Source: Celeribacter naphthalenivorans (GTDB taxonomy: Bacteria > Pseudomonadota > Alphaproteobacteria > Rhodobacterales > Rhodobacteraceae). Taken from it: DNA of 64,000 bases. Where the stretch lies: NCBI RefSeq assembly GCF_020524585.1, contig NZ_JAIVLK010000005.1:1-64000 (forward strand). The letters run 5' to 3'. Positions 41,366 to 51,306 of the stretch are shown in pieces (the stretch's first letter is position 1; each line of letters opens with the position of its first letter). The position numbers and the translations under genes are program-made. Below the pieces are notes generated by a model. It was not told where the DNA came from and did not search any database. It saw only the letters and a list, made by a program, of their open reading frames with translations.

Positions 41366-42334
41366 ATGGCAACTCCCTCATCTGTGTTCACGGAAATGGT
41401 CACGACCACGGATCGCAACTGGTCCACGAAACTGTCCGACAACGTGAGCAAGCACAACGCGCTTCTTAACCGCATGAAGAAGAAGGGCAACATCAAGACC
41501 GAAAGCGGCGGCTACGAGATTGCGCTGCCGCTCGAATATGCGGAAAACGGCACCTACCAGCGCTACGCAGGCTATGAGCAGCTCAACACCGATGCGTCGG
41601 ACGTGCTGACCACTGCGAAGTTCGAATGGCAGCAGGCCGCGCTTCATGTGACCGCCTCCGGGCGCGAAATCCGCATGAACATGGGTTCCAAGCAGAAGAT
41701 GATCGACCTCGTGAAAGCCCGCAAGAAAGTGGCGCTCAAAACGGCGGCGAACAACCTCTCCGTTGACCTGTACTCGGATGGCTCCGCAGACAACCAGATC
41801 GGCGGTCTGTCGCACATCATTCAAACCGCAGGCACCGGCACCGTCGGCGGCATCAACTCCACCACGTTCAGCTTCTGGCAGAACAAGGTGCGCGAGATGA
41901 CCGGCACCGATGCTTACACCTCGGCCACGCTCAAAAACGAGATGGGCAAACTCTGGCTCCAGACCGTTCGCGGCCAAGACATGCCGGACCTCATTGTCTT
42001 CTCGCATGACATTTACTCGGTATTCGAGGCTGGCATTGAGGATCGCGCGCGCTACGCCGACAAGGATTCTGCGTCTGAGGGATTCGTGTCCCTGAAATAC
42101 AAGAACGCAGACGTCATTTTTGACGACAACTCCAATTTCGGAACCACCGCCGAGAAGGGCTACTTCCTGAACACGGACTATCTCTATCTGGTCCAGCACA
42201 AGGAAGCGCAATGGACGATGGACGACGAGAAAAAACCCACCAATCAGGACGCCGTGGTGATCCCGATGTACTGGATGGGCAACCTCGTGTGCTCCAACCG
42301 CTCGCTGCAAGGCCTGCTGATCGACGCGGCATAA
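41366..42334 (+). CDS. Major capsid protein
   Basis: 322 residues, full length with no obvious cleaved pro-region. The sequence (NWSTKLSDNVSKHNALLNRM at the N-terminus, SLKYKNADVIFDDNSNFG and YFLNTDYLYL near the end) fits podovirus-type HK97-fold capsids. It follows scaffold by 18 bp with a strong AAAGGA site. Expected to be the most abundant virion protein. Confidence 0.88.
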   Translation: MATPSSVFTEMVTTTDRNWSTKLSDNVSKHNALLNRMKKKGNIKTESGGYEIALPLEYAENGTYQRYAGYEQLNTDASDVLTTAKFEWQQAALHVTASGREIRMNMGSKQKMIDLVKARKKVALKTAANNLSVDLYSDGSADNQIGGLSHIIQTAGTGTVGGINSTTFSFWQNKVREMTGTDAYTSATLKNEMGKLWLQTVRGQDMPDLIVFSHDIYSVFEAGIEDRARYADKDSASEGFVSLKYKNADVIFDDNSNFGTTAEKGYFLNTDYLYLVQHKEAQWTMDDEKKPTNQDAVVIPMYWMGNLVCSNRSLQGLLIDAA

Positions 42335-42346
42335 GGAGGACAGACA

Positions 42347-42814
42347 ATGATCGGTGCAAACCTTTCCAATCCCGTCTCCACGCTCGAAGAGGGCAAGGGC
42401 TTCGGCCTCGGGGATCGCTATTGCGCAACCAACGGCGACGAATACATCTTCGTGCAAGCCGATGGCGCAATTTCTGCCAACGATGTCGTGATCATCAGCG
42501 AAGCCTATCAGGCGGACCAGATCGACACGACCAACTCCGACGGCGCTCTTGGTGACCGTGTGGGCGTGGCTCCGGCGGCGTTCTCGGATGATGACTACGG
42601 GTGGGTGCAAGTCAAAGGCACCTGCTCCATCAACGTGGCGACCGGCGCAGCGGCCAACACCAAGCTGAACACCACAGCGACCGCTGGCCGCGTGGATGAC
42701 GATGCAACGGCAGGCGCGGAGACCATTCACGGCCTCTACACGACCGGCGCAGAGTCCAGCAACGTTGCCGCAGGCATCCTCTTGGGTGATCCGCACATCG
42801 ACGCAACGCTCTGA
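42347..42814 (+). CDS. Capsid decoration-like protein
   Basis: 155 residues, Gly/Asp/Thr-rich and beta-like, placed straight after the capsid gene with AAGGAGG. The short beta-rich acidic profile and position fit a head-decoration (cement) protein. Not confirmed by a recognisable domain. Confidence 0.55.
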   Translation: MIGANLSNPVSTLEEGKGFGLGDRYCATNGDEYIFVQADGAISANDVVIISEAYQADQIDTTNSDGALGDRVGVAPAAFSDDDYGWVQVKGTCSINVATGAAANTKLNTTATAGRVDDDATAGAETIHGLYTTGAESSNVAAGILLGDPHIDATL

Positions 42815-42822
42815 ACAACTTA

Positions 42823-42843
42823 GGGGGCCAAGCGGCCCCCTTT
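42823..42843 (+). terminator. Terminator after the capsid operon
   Basis: GGGGGCC-AAGC-GGCCCCC perfect stem followed by TTT. It should set high capsid transcript levels apart from tail genes, with partial read-through likely. Confidence 0.8.
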
Positions 42844-42867
42844 CCACAACATTAGGGAATCTCCGCA

Positions 42868-43482
42868 ATGGACATCCGCGTTCTTCGCTTCTTCACCAAG
42901 ATCAACGCCGCCGGAAAATCGGTTGATTGGGTCGAATATGCCGCCGGTCACAGCATCCAGTCTGCGACCAATGTGGCCCGCATCAAAGACCTGACGCCGA
43001 ACCCCGAGAATACCGACAACGACATTCCCGGCACATCCGGCTTTCACCAGAGCGCCGTTTGGCACTTCATCGAGCCGCATTACAAGGCTTGGAAAGAGGG
43101 CAAGGAGCTGCCCGAGAGCGGAACGGCTTTGGAGGCATGGACAGCAATTGGCGAGGCAGAGATTTTCGAACTCAAGCGGGCCAGCATTCGCACTGTCGAG
43201 GATGTTGCGACCCTTTCCGAAGCCGGTCTTGGCAAGGTCGCTTTGCCGAACATGCGCCAGCTTCGGACGCAGGCCGGTAAATTCCTTGAAGCGCTGAACG
43301 CAGGCGCTGCCAGCGAGAAGATGGCCGCTCTTGAGGCGTCCAACGCCGAAAAAGACGCCATGCTCGCAGAAATGGCCGAACGCCTCGCGAAGCTGGAGGA
43401 AGATTTGACCAAGCCCGAGCCAAAGCAAGACACCGAGCCAAAGCCGACGCGCGCATCCCAGAAGAAGGATGAAGCCGCGTGA
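42868..43482 (+). CDS. Phage structural-region protein with coiled coil
   Basis: 204 residues. Globular N-terminus (about 1-130) and a charged coiled-coil tail (about 145-185). No known family; order suggests a head-completion or tail-connector protein. Confidence 0.55.
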   Translation: MDIRVLRFFTKINAAGKSVDWVEYAAGHSIQSATNVARIKDLTPNPENTDNDIPGTSGFHQSAVWHFIEPHYKAWKEGKELPESGTALEAWTAIGEAEIFELKRASIRTVEDVATLSEAGLGKVALPNMRQLRTQAGKFLEALNAGAASEKMAALEASNAEKDAMLAEMAERLAKLEEDLTKPEPKQDTEPKPTRASQKKDEAA

Positions 43483-44201
43483 CGCTCATTGTTGACGCCC
43501 TGAACCGGATTGCCAGAAAGTGCAGCGTTGCCGCCCCGTCATCGTGGGTGACGGCGACGACGCAAACGCATGTCGAAATCCGCGACGACTTCCTTGTCGA
43601 GGCAGTTGACGAGATCACGAAGCGCGTGGACTGGCCCGCACCGGTGTCGGCGTCAACAACTATCACTGGCGACGGTTCCGCTGAATACGATCTGCCAGCA
43701 GATTTCCGCCGCCTACAGTTTGGCGATGCCGCTGTTTATGAGACAACATCGACACGGCGCTTCGGGGTGAATGTCCCGAGCGATGGGGCATGGACGCACC
43801 TTCTCACTACAGGAACAGGCGGAGGAAACAGGTTTTTCCGCATCAAGGGCTATGACGGTAATTTCTCGATTGAGTTCTATCCCGTTCTCGCCTCTGGCGT
43901 AGAGGTGACGATCAACTATGTGTCGACGCTCTGGATGGCGAACGCCGCAGGAACGGCGGGCGGCACATTCTCGTCAGAGACAGACGTTCTGCTTTTCCCG
44001 CGCCGCCTCATTGAGCTTGGGACCATCAAGCGCTTTCGGGAGCAAAAGGGGCTTGAACCGGGGCCGGAGGGTCAGGAGTTCGAGGCATGGCTTTTGTCTG
44101 AGGAAAAGCGACTTCGTTCGCGCGGCGCGATCTGCTTTAGCGAGAAGTCTGATCGCCACCCGATGAGGCTCCCTGTCCCTGACTACATTACGAGTTCGTG
44201 A
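43479..44201 (+). CDS. Head-to-tail adaptor / tail tubular A-like protein
   Basis: 240 residues. Overlaps the upstream gene by 4 bp. The beta-rich centre (GDGSAEYDLPADFRRLQFGD) and C-terminal helical arm (LLFPRRLIELGTIKRFREQK) fit the connector/tail-tubular A proteins of podoviruses. Together with the next gene it would form the short tail tube. Confidence 0.6.
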   Translation: MTLIVDALNRIARKCSVAAPSSWVTATTQTHVEIRDDFLVEAVDEITKRVDWPAPVSASTTITGDGSAEYDLPADFRRLQFGDAAVYETTSTRRFGVNVPSDGAWTHLLTTGTGGGNRFFRIKGYDGNFSIEFYPVLASGVEVTINYVSTLWMANAAGTAGGTFSSETDVLLFPRRLIELGTIKRFREQKGLEPGPEGQEFEAWLLSEEKRLRSRGAICFSEKSDRHPMRLPVPDYITSS

Positions 44202-45718
44202 TGCGCGCAAAGACAGCTACATTCTCCTCTCCTCGTCGTGGCTGGATCAGCAATACGCGAATTTTGGATGCTCCAAGCGATGCAGCGGAAGTTCTGGATA
44301 ACTGCATTCCGACCGCGCAGGGCGCGCGCGTTCGCGGTGGCTCCAAACTCCACGCCACGGTTGGTGATGCTGTCGTTTCCACCTTTGTTCACGCATCTGG
44401 TGGCGTTGAGACGATGTTCGCCGCAACGGCGGACGCGATCTATGACGTGACAAGCCCGGCAGACCCAGAGGTTGCGCCAACCGCCGACGTGACCGGCCTT
44501 GCCACTGGCGACTGGTCCTCTCAGCATTTCTCCACGGCTGGCGGCGACTTCATCACCATCGTGAACGGAGCGGACGATGCGCGGCAGTTTGACGGGGCAA
44601 GCTGGACCACGCCAAGCATCACCGGAGTTGCAAGTTCCGATCTGTCGCACGTCTGGTCCTTCAAGAACCGCCTGTGGTTCATCGAGGAGAATACGACCAG
44701 CGCGTGGTATCTCTCAGCCAATGCGATCACAGGCGCGGCGACTGAGTTTCCACTGCGCGGGATTTTCAATCTAGGCGGATCACTTCTGTTCGGGGCAACA
44801 TGGTCCATTGACGCTGGGGACGGTATCGACGACGTGATTGTCTTCGTCTCCACCCTTGGCGAGATCGCGGTCTACACCGGAACAGACCCGTCATCTGACT
44901 TCGCGCTTTCCGGCGTCTACCGGATCGGCAAGCCGCTCGGCAAAAATGCCCATTTCCGCGCCGGTGGTGATTTGGCGATTGCCACCGAGGATGGCATCAT
45001 ATCCGTCGCCGAGGCTCTAAAGAAGGACCGGGCCGCGCTGCAAGCATCGTCTCTGGCGTTTGCCATTGAGGATGAATGGAACGCGGCAATCGCAAACAGA
45101 ACGTCGACCAACCAGATCAGCGTGACAATGTGGCCGTCTCAAACGCTTCTCATGGTCGGGACGCCAAATTTGGTTGGCGGCAAGAATGTGGTTTTTGTGG
45201 CAAATTCGCGGACCGGCGCGTGGTCTCGAATTACCGGCTGGGATGTTCGGTGCGCGACGATTTTTAATGACCGCTTTTTCTTCGGGACGGCGGACGGCAA
45301 GGTGGTTGAGGCCGAGACCGGCGGGAATGATCTAGGCATGGAATATTCCGCGCTCTGGGTGCCGAAGTTCCAAGACGGAAATGCGCGGCAAAAGTTCGGG
45401 AAGATGGCGCGGTTTCGCGGCAGGGCGTCTGACATCTATGAAATCGGGCTGTCATGTTTCGGTGATTTCGAGGTGGGAAGCATTAATGTCGCGTCAACGA
45501 CCGCGGAGGACTTATCCAGCGCTTGGGGGACGGGCCTTTGGGGGACGATGACGTGGGGCGGTTCTGGATACAAGTCACACGTCTCGGAGTGGCAGTTCGT
45601 CTCAGGAAATGGGGCATCAATCGCTCCTGCCTTCAAGGTCACGGTGAATCGGAACAACGAGCCAGATCTTGAGCTTATCGCGCTCGACCTGATGCTTGAA
45701 GAGGGGCGCGTGGTGTGA
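44201..45718 (+). CDS. Tail tubular B-like / tail hub protein
   Basis: 505 residues from ATG 44201 (TGATG). N-terminal AAEVLDNCIPTAQGARVRGG is typical of P22 gp10/T7 gp12-type hub proteins, followed by a long beta-propeller-like region and a Trp/Gly-rich C-terminus (WGTGLWGTMTWGGSGYKS). Forms the tail tip in short-tailed phages. Confidence 0.7.
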   Translation: MRAKTATFSSPRRGWISNTRILDAPSDAAEVLDNCIPTAQGARVRGGSKLHATVGDAVVSTFVHASGGVETMFAATADAIYDVTSPADPEVAPTADVTGLATGDWSSQHFSTAGGDFITIVNGADDARQFDGASWTTPSITGVASSDLSHVWSFKNRLWFIEENTTSAWYLSANAITGAATEFPLRGIFNLGGSLLFGATWSIDAGDGIDDVIVFVSTLGEIAVYTGTDPSSDFALSGVYRIGKPLGKNAHFRAGGDLAIATEDGIISVAEALKKDRAALQASSLAFAIEDEWNAAIANRTSTNQISVTMWPSQTLLMVGTPNLVGGKNVVFVANSRTGAWSRITGWDVRCATIFNDRFFFGTADGKVVEAETGGNDLGMEYSALWVPKFQDGNARQKFGKMARFRGRASDIYEIGLSCFGDFEVGSINVASTTAEDLSSAWGTGLWGTMTWGGSGYKSHVSEWQFVSGNGASIAPAFKVTVNRNNEPDLELIALDLMLEEGRVV

Positions 45719-46173
45719 TCGTTTTTGCCAAGGCAGGATCAGACGAAAGCGCCATGATTTGCGGTTTCGTGGCGCGCGAGCTTGGCAATTCTGGATGGGA
45801 CAGCGCGAAGTGCGCCGCGATGGCTGTCATTCGAGACGGAAAGCTATCCGGCGGCGTTGTGTTCCACGACTGGAATCCAGATGCGCAGGTCATTTGCATG
45901 TCTGCGGCAGGTGGTCGTGGGTGGCTCTCGCTCGATGCGATTTACCAAATGCACCGCTATTGCTTTGATGATGCCGGGGCTCAGCTGTCCGTCTTGCAGG
46001 TCTCCGAGCATAATTCACTGATGCGCAGAACTGCTGAAAAGTTCGGCTATTCAGGAGTGACAGTTCCGCGCCTCAGAGGTCGCAACGAGGACGAGGTAAT
46101 TTACACCCTGCCGGAAGAGGTTTGGCGCTCCCATCCGCTCACGAAGAGAGCCGAAAAACGTGCTATAATTTAG
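45715..46173 (+). CDS. GNAT-like acetyltransferase-type protein
   Basis: 152 residues, GTG start overlapping the hub gene. It has the GNAT layout with SLDAIYQMHRYCFDD and a C-terminal LQVSEHNSLMRRTAEKFGYS, which corresponds to the acetyl-CoA helix and N-S-x-K region of that fold. GNAT proteins occur among podovirus structural genes; substrate unknown. Confidence 0.65.
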   Translation: MIVFAKAGSDESAMICGFVARELGNSGWDSAKCAAMAVIRDGKLSGGVVFHDWNPDAQVICMSAAGGRGWLSLDAIYQMHRYCFDDAGAQLSVLQVSEHNSLMRRTAEKFGYSGVTVPRLRGRNEDEVIYTLPEEVWRSHPLTKRAEKRAII

Positions 46174-46206
46174 GGGAACCAACGCGGCCTGCTCATTGGC
46201 ACTGCC
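46161..46206 (+). promoter_or_regulatory. Extended -10 promoter element with conserved leader, copy 4
   Basis: TGCTATAATTTAGGGGAAC followed by GGCCTGCTCATT and GGCACTGCC. The same leader follows copy 5 at 51694-51737. It overlaps the end of the GNAT-like gene and feeds the S74-fibre gene. Confidence 0.7.
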
Positions 46207-46233
46207 CGGAAATAATCAATCCGAGAGTGAGCC

Positions 46234-47235
46234 ATGGGAAAACCATCCGCACCAGACGCCCCCGATCCGCAGGAAACATCCGCCGCACAAACCGGCACAA
46301 GCGTTGCAACAGCGCTTGCGAACACCATGCTGGGCAACGTCAATCAGATTGGCGCGGACGGATCGACGCTGAATTACGATCAGACTGGGACATACAGCTT
46401 CACCGACCCTTACACCGGGATGACCTACGACATTCCGACGTTCACGGCCACCACGTCGCTGTCTGACGCGGCGCAGGGCATCTATGACACCAACCAGATC
46501 ACGCAGCAGAACCTCGCGAGCCTCGGGGCGGACCAGAGCGCTTTCCTGCAAGACTACATGTCTCAGCCGTTCTCCTACGGCGTGGGTGAGCATGAGGCGT
46601 GGGCCGGTGGTCTTTACGACAGCATCAACGGCGACAATCTTGCGCAGCAGCAGAGCCAGCTTGAGACGCGCCTCGCCAATCAGGGCGTTGTGCCGGGGTC
46701 TGCGGCATATGACGCGGCCATGAAGAACCTCTACAGCGGCCAGCAGACATCGCGCGACCAGTTCATGTTGGACAGCTACAACACCGGCATGAACACGGCG
46801 CTGACGAACCGGACGCAGCCACTGAATGAGATCATCGGCCTTATGAGCGGGACGCAGGTCGCAACGCCGACCTACAGCCAGAACACGCCGTCACAGATCG
46901 CGACGACCGACAACGCGGGGCTAATCAACAACGCCTACAACCAAGACATGCAGGCATATCAGAACCAAATGTCGGGATATAACGGCATCATGGGCGGGCT
47001 GTTTGGGCTTGGAAAAGCTGCAATCATGGCGTCTGACCGCAGGTTGAAGAAAGACATTTCCCTTGTCCGATCCGGTGACCTGAACGTCTACGAATACCGC
47101 TACATCTGGGAGCCTGACACCGCGCCGCTGCGTCGTGGATACATGGCTCAGGAAGTGCTTGAGAAGTTCCCGCATGCCGTGCGCCGGTTCGGTGAGTTCT
47201 TCGCTGTGGATTATTCGAAACTGGAGGCGGTGTGA
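46234..47235 (+). CDS. Virion protein with C-terminal S74 peptidase-type chaperone
   Basis: 333 residues. The C-terminus SDRRLKKDISLVRSGDLNVY, then MAQEVLEKFPHAVRR is the intramolecular chaperone auto-processing domain (peptidase S74), which helps fibre trimers fold and then cleaves itself off at the Ser-Asp. The N-terminal part is Ala/Gln/Thr-rich with helical repeats. Possibly an ejection or tail-fibre protein. Confidence 0.8.
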   Translation: MGKPSAPDAPDPQETSAAQTGTSVATALANTMLGNVNQIGADGSTLNYDQTGTYSFTDPYTGMTYDIPTFTATTSLSDAAQGIYDTNQITQQNLASLGADQSAFLQDYMSQPFSYGVGEHEAWAGGLYDSINGDNLAQQQSQLETRLANQGVVPGSAAYDAAMKNLYSGQQTSRDQFMLDSYNTGMNTALTNRTQPLNEIIGLMSGTQVATPTYSQNTPSQIATTDNAGLINNAYNQDMQAYQNQMSGYNGIMGGLFGLGKAAIMASDRRLKKDISLVRSGDLNVYEYRYIWEPDTAPLRRGYMAQEVLEKFPHAVRRFGEFFAVDYSKLEAV

Positions 47236-49013
47236 TGCAGAACTTCATTTTCGGAGGGGACACGCCTTGGACCTATGAAGAATTGCAGCGCAAGCGCGAA
47301 ATCGCGGACCAGCTTGCATTTGGCAAGGGCACACCGCGCAACGTTGGCGAAGGCTTGGCCGCGATTGGTGATGCTCTGCTTTATCGATCACTCAGCAAAA
47401 AGGCCGACGCGCGAGACGCTGAATTGCGCGGCGAGTTCGATAGCGCATGGGGCGATCTGTGGTCCGGAGGCTCTCAGCCATATGAGGCTGGATTTGGTGA
47501 GCCGTATGCGCCCATTGAGCCGATGGAGGACACGCGCGCGCTGAATGATCCGTCGCGGATCGGTGATGACGCAATGGCAGCGATCGGTCAGCCAAGCGGC
47601 GACCGCGACCTATTGGCGAAAACGCTCATGGCAGAGGCCGGTGGCGAAGGCGCTCAAGGCATGCTCGCCGCTGGCGCTGTGATCGACAACCGCCGCAAGA
47701 CGGGCGGGTATGGCGACGGGTTCGATGGCGTTATCATGAAGCCGGGGCAGTTCTCGGCGTGGAACGGCGTGACAGGGTATGCGAACGGGCAGGGCGGGCT
47801 TGATATGGCGCGCATGAAGCCGTCAGAGGATGCCTACCGTGTGGCCGATGCGATCCTGTCCGGCCAATACCAAGACCCAACCGGCGGCGCGACCCACTAC
47901 TACAACCCGGCGGCGGCTAACCCCGCATGGGGCCAAAAGGCTGGCGGAGACTGGCAGCGCATCGGAAATCACGTTTTTGGGTTCGCGGATGCGGGCCGGG
48001 GTGGCGCACCTTCGCAACCACGAGCGGCGGGCGGAACACAGGTTGCGCAATCCGGCGGCATGGACCTACAGAGCCTCGCAGACCTTGCATCCAACCCATA
48101 CGCCAGCCCGGGCCAGAAAGCCGTTCTGAATGCCCTCATTGGCCAGCAGATGAACGCCATGGACCCGATGCGCCAGATCGAAATGCAGAGGGCGCAGCTT
48201 GAATTGCAGCAGATGCAGAACCCGACGCCGAAATATCGTCAGGTGCGTGGTGCTGATATTGGCATGACCGGTAATATGGCTGATGCGATGTTCAATGTCG
48301 GTCCAGACGGGCGCGTGACACAGATCGGCGGCGGCGGGACGACGATCAACAACAACATGCCCGGAAATAACCCCGGCCTTGGGAAGCTGTCTACCGACTA
48401 TGGCTATGTCATGGATCAAGACGGAAACCCAGTCATTGACCCTGCAACCGGCCTTCCGCAGGCTGCGGCTGTTCCGGGGTCTCCAGCGGCGATTGAGGCG
48501 CAGCAGGCAGAACAGCAACGGGGGATGCGAGACGAGCAGGCCGCGCGGGCGGCAAACATCGTTATCCAAGACATTGATCGCGCAATTGAGCAATCGAACC
48601 AAGCCGGAACGACAGGGTTCTTTGGCGGCCTTATGGATAACTTCGGCGGGACCAACGCGCACGATCTACAAAACACGCTTCGCACGGTCCAAGCGAATAT
48701 CGGATTCGACCGTTTGCAACAGATGCGCGAAGCAAGCCCGACAGGGGGCGCTCTCGGTGCCGTGTCTGAACGCGAATTGACGGAATTGCAGGCCGTTCTT
48801 GGCAGCATTCAGCAGAGCCAAAGCAAGGAGCAGTTGCAGCGCAACCTTAACCGACTCAAGGACGTTTATTCTGGCATCATGGAGAAGGCGTCCGCATATC
48901 CAAATGCGGCACAATTCGGCTTCGGCGGAGCGCAACAGGACGGGCCGAGCCAAGGCGCTACCGCAACGCACCGCTTCAACCCTGAAACCGGAAAAATCGA
49001 GGCAGTTCAATGA
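47235..49013 (+). CDS. Internal virion protein with cell-wall hydrolase (SleB-like) domain
   Basis: 592 residues from ATG 47235 (TGATG). Residues about 122-245 resemble SleB-type cell-wall hydrolases: LLAKTLMAEAGGEGAQGMLA with catalytic-type Glu, KPGQFSAW, GATHYYNP and GDWQRIGNHVFGF. The rest is Gln-rich and helical. Probably ejected with DNA to open the peptidoglycan during entry. Confidence 0.72.
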   Translation: MQNFIFGGDTPWTYEELQRKREIADQLAFGKGTPRNVGEGLAAIGDALLYRSLSKKADARDAELRGEFDSAWGDLWSGGSQPYEAGFGEPYAPIEPMEDTRALNDPSRIGDDAMAAIGQPSGDRDLLAKTLMAEAGGEGAQGMLAAGAVIDNRRKTGGYGDGFDGVIMKPGQFSAWNGVTGYANGQGGLDMARMKPSEDAYRVADAILSGQYQDPTGGATHYYNPAAANPAWGQKAGGDWQRIGNHVFGFADAGRGGAPSQPRAAGGTQVAQSGGMDLQSLADLASNPYASPGQKAVLNALIGQQMNAMDPMRQIEMQRAQLELQQMQNPTPKYRQVRGADIGMTGNMADAMFNVGPDGRVTQIGGGGTTINNNMPGNNPGLGKLSTDYGYVMDQDGNPVIDPATGLPQAAAVPGSPAAIEAQQAEQQRGMRDEQAARAANIVIQDIDRAIEQSNQAGTTGFFGGLMDNFGGTNAHDLQNTLRTVQANIGFDRLQQMREASPTGGALGAVSERELTELQAVLGSIQQSQSKEQLQRNLNRLKDVYSGIMEKASAYPNAAQFGFGGAQQDGPSQGATATHRFNPETGKIEAVQ

Positions 49014-51082
49014 ATATCGAAATCCCCGGTGTCGGCGTAGTCGAGTTTCCAGACGATATGCCGATGGAGCAAATTGAGGCCGCGCTTTCGCAGTATCGTG
49101 CGCCAGACACGCGTAACGCAGATGGCACCTACGGCACACCGCCGGAGGGCATGGTCATGAATCCGAAGACCGGCCAAATGGAGGATATGCGCTCTCCTGC
49201 AAACCCGAACATTCCGACAGGCACGGCAAACGCCGCAATGATCGGCGCAGGGCAGGGTCTTGGCTTCGGAATGCTTGACGAGGCTGTGGCGGGTGGCCGC
49301 GCACTCATGGGCAATGACTATGATTACGAGCTTGCCGTGATGCGTGAGGCCGACCGGCGGGCGCAGGATGACAACGCGGTCGCCTATTACAGCGGCATGA
49401 TCCCGGGCGCGGTGGCTTCGTCTGTCTCTGGCTGGAAGGCCGCAGGTGTACCGATGCAGGGCAAGAACCTCATGGGAACCGCCGCGCGAGGCGCTGGCAT
49501 GGGCGCTGTCGAGGGCGGTTTGTTTGGCTTTGGGCAGGGTGAGGGTGCGGCAGATCGCGTAGGGGACGCAGCCAAGATGGCAGCGACTGGTGGCGCTATT
49601 GGCGGGATGGCCCCGCCTGTAGTCCACGGCGCGTCCAAAGCACTTGGCGCTGGCCGCGATGTTGTGACGGGCGGTGTTGATGCGGCTCTTGGTCGGGCAA
49701 ATCAGAGCAAGGCAGGGCGCGTGGTTCTCGACACCGTGCGCAAAAGCGGGCGATCTGTTGCGGACGTTCAAGATGATGTAGCCCGCGCAATAGCGCAAGG
49801 CCAGCCCGAGTTCCGCATGATGGATGCGCTCGGGACGGCGGGTCAGCGCCGGGCATCTGGCATTGCGCGATCCGGCGGCGATGGCGCAGAAGACATTGCG
49901 CGATTCTTGCAGCAGAGGCAGCTTGATCAACCGAACCGCGTTGCAGGGTTCGTGGAGGATGCATTTACCGGAACGACCAACCCGCAGAACCTTCCGGTTC
50001 AACCCGGAAGCATCCCTGAAATCCTGACACGCCGACAAACGGCCCAGCAGGCAAAAGACGCGCTAACAGCAGCGCGCGGGCAGGCTGCGGATGTGGCGTA
50101 TGATGCAGCGCGTCAAGGTTCGGGGCCGGTTGATGTGCGTGGCGCTCTGTCGGTCATTGATGACCGTATCGGCGGAATGCGTGGCAGCAACGTGACCGGC
50201 GATGGTATCGACGGGGCGCTTGCGAAGTTCCGCAGCCGCTTGGCCGCTGATCCTGCGCCGAATGGTGAGATTGCGCGAGAACTGTCCGACTTTGACCGCG
50301 TTCTTGGCGTGAAGCAGGACGTGCAGGATGCAATCGGCGTGGCCGTCCGTGCAGGGCGCAACAACGAGGCGCGCGAGCTTACAAAGCTGTCGCAGGCTCT
50401 CGACCAAGCGCTTGAGAGCGCGTCTGACGGCTATCGCGCAGCAAATGACAGTTTCCGACAGGCATCGCAGACCATCGGCGCAGTTGACCAAGGCGCGGCT
50501 ATGTCGCGACCAAGCGCAAGGGCGGCAGACACCATTCCGCAGTTCCAAGCGATGACGCCCGACCAGCAGGCAGCGGCGCGCGTTGGGTATGGTGATAGAG
50601 CATTGGCGAAGATCGAGGCCAGCACCTCTCCGACCGCAAACCGCGCAAAGGCGTTCACAAGCACGAAGGCGGCACAGGAAGCTGACGCCATGGCTGTTGA
50701 CCCGCGCCTGTTCCGCGACCGGATCGCGCGCGAGAATGCTATGTGGGACACGCAGAACCGCGCCCTTGGCGGATCGCGCACGGCTGACAATCTCGAAGAT
50801 ATTCGCGACCTTGGTCCGATGCAAAATATCTTCCGTGCCTTGCGGGATGTCGGAAACTTGGAATTGGGGAGTGCGGTTCAGAATGTCGGCGCTGCTGTCG
50901 GACCCATCGCGACCGGGCAGAATGAGGCAACGCGGTCTCTCATTGCCAAGATGCTCATGAGCGGAAACCCTGAGCAGGCGCTGCAAAAGGCGCTGCGAGA
51001 GGAAGCCATGTCTCAGGGGCAGAAGCGAGTGGCCGAGGCTCTGATGCGATCTATTGGCCGCGAGGCGGTGCCGGTCAGGTGA
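49010..51082 (+). CDS. Large internal/ejection virion protein
   Basis: 690 residues. The Gly/Ala/Met-rich segment (about 65-230, e.g. GAGQGLGFGMLDEAVAGGRA) looks like amphipathic or membrane-seeking helices, followed by long charged helices. Layout and position match internal virion proteins that form the DNA-ejection conduit. Overlaps the upstream gene by 4 bp and, by 8 bp, the convergent gene at 51075. Confidence 0.6.
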   Translation: MNIEIPGVGVVEFPDDMPMEQIEAALSQYRAPDTRNADGTYGTPPEGMVMNPKTGQMEDMRSPANPNIPTGTANAAMIGAGQGLGFGMLDEAVAGGRALMGNDYDYELAVMREADRRAQDDNAVAYYSGMIPGAVASSVSGWKAAGVPMQGKNLMGTAARGAGMGAVEGGLFGFGQGEGAADRVGDAAKMAATGGAIGGMAPPVVHGASKALGAGRDVVTGGVDAALGRANQSKAGRVVLDTVRKSGRSVADVQDDVARAIAQGQPEFRMMDALGTAGQRRASGIARSGGDGAEDIARFLQQRQLDQPNRVAGFVEDAFTGTTNPQNLPVQPGSIPEILTRRQTAQQAKDALTAARGQAADVAYDAARQGSGPVDVRGALSVIDDRIGGMRGSNVTGDGIDGALAKFRSRLAADPAPNGEIARELSDFDRVLGVKQDVQDAIGVAVRAGRNNEARELTKLSQALDQALESASDGYRAANDSFRQASQTIGAVDQGAAMSRPSARAADTIPQFQAMTPDQQAAARVGYGDRALAKIEASTSPTANRAKAFTSTKAAQEADAMAVDPRLFRDRIARENAMWDTQNRALGGSRTADNLEDIRDLGPMQNIFRALRDVGNLELGSAVQNVGAAVGPIATGQNEATRSLIAKMLMSGNPEQALQKALREEAMSQGQKRVAEALMRSIGREAVPVR

Positions 51083-51275
51083 GGAAATAAGCGCCGATCC
51101 CCATGACCGCGGGCGGCACGATAGCTCCAATAAAGTGAATGAACGGAGCGTTCTTCGGGTCGCCCGTTTCCCTCTCGATTTTTGTGATGCGCCACATAGA
51201 GTATGCCCACCATAACGTGAGGGCGTTGGCCGCTAAAACAGCGGAGGCAATTTGCAGGAAAAATAATCCGTCCAT
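51075..51275 (-). CDS. Leftward two-helix membrane protein (phage cargo)
   Basis: 66 residues with two hydrophobic segments (about 4-29 and 45-65). On the opposite strand from the late genes, 31 bp after the lipoprotein gene. Likely expressed in the lysogen; could block superinfection. Function is inference from placement. Confidence 0.6.
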   Translation of the reverse strand: MDGLFFLQIASAVLAANALTLWWAYSMWRITKIERETGDPKNAPFIHFIGAIVPPAVMGIGAYFLT

Positions 51276-51306
51276 CGGCTTAAGATGGTGATTTATGGTC
51301 TAGCCG

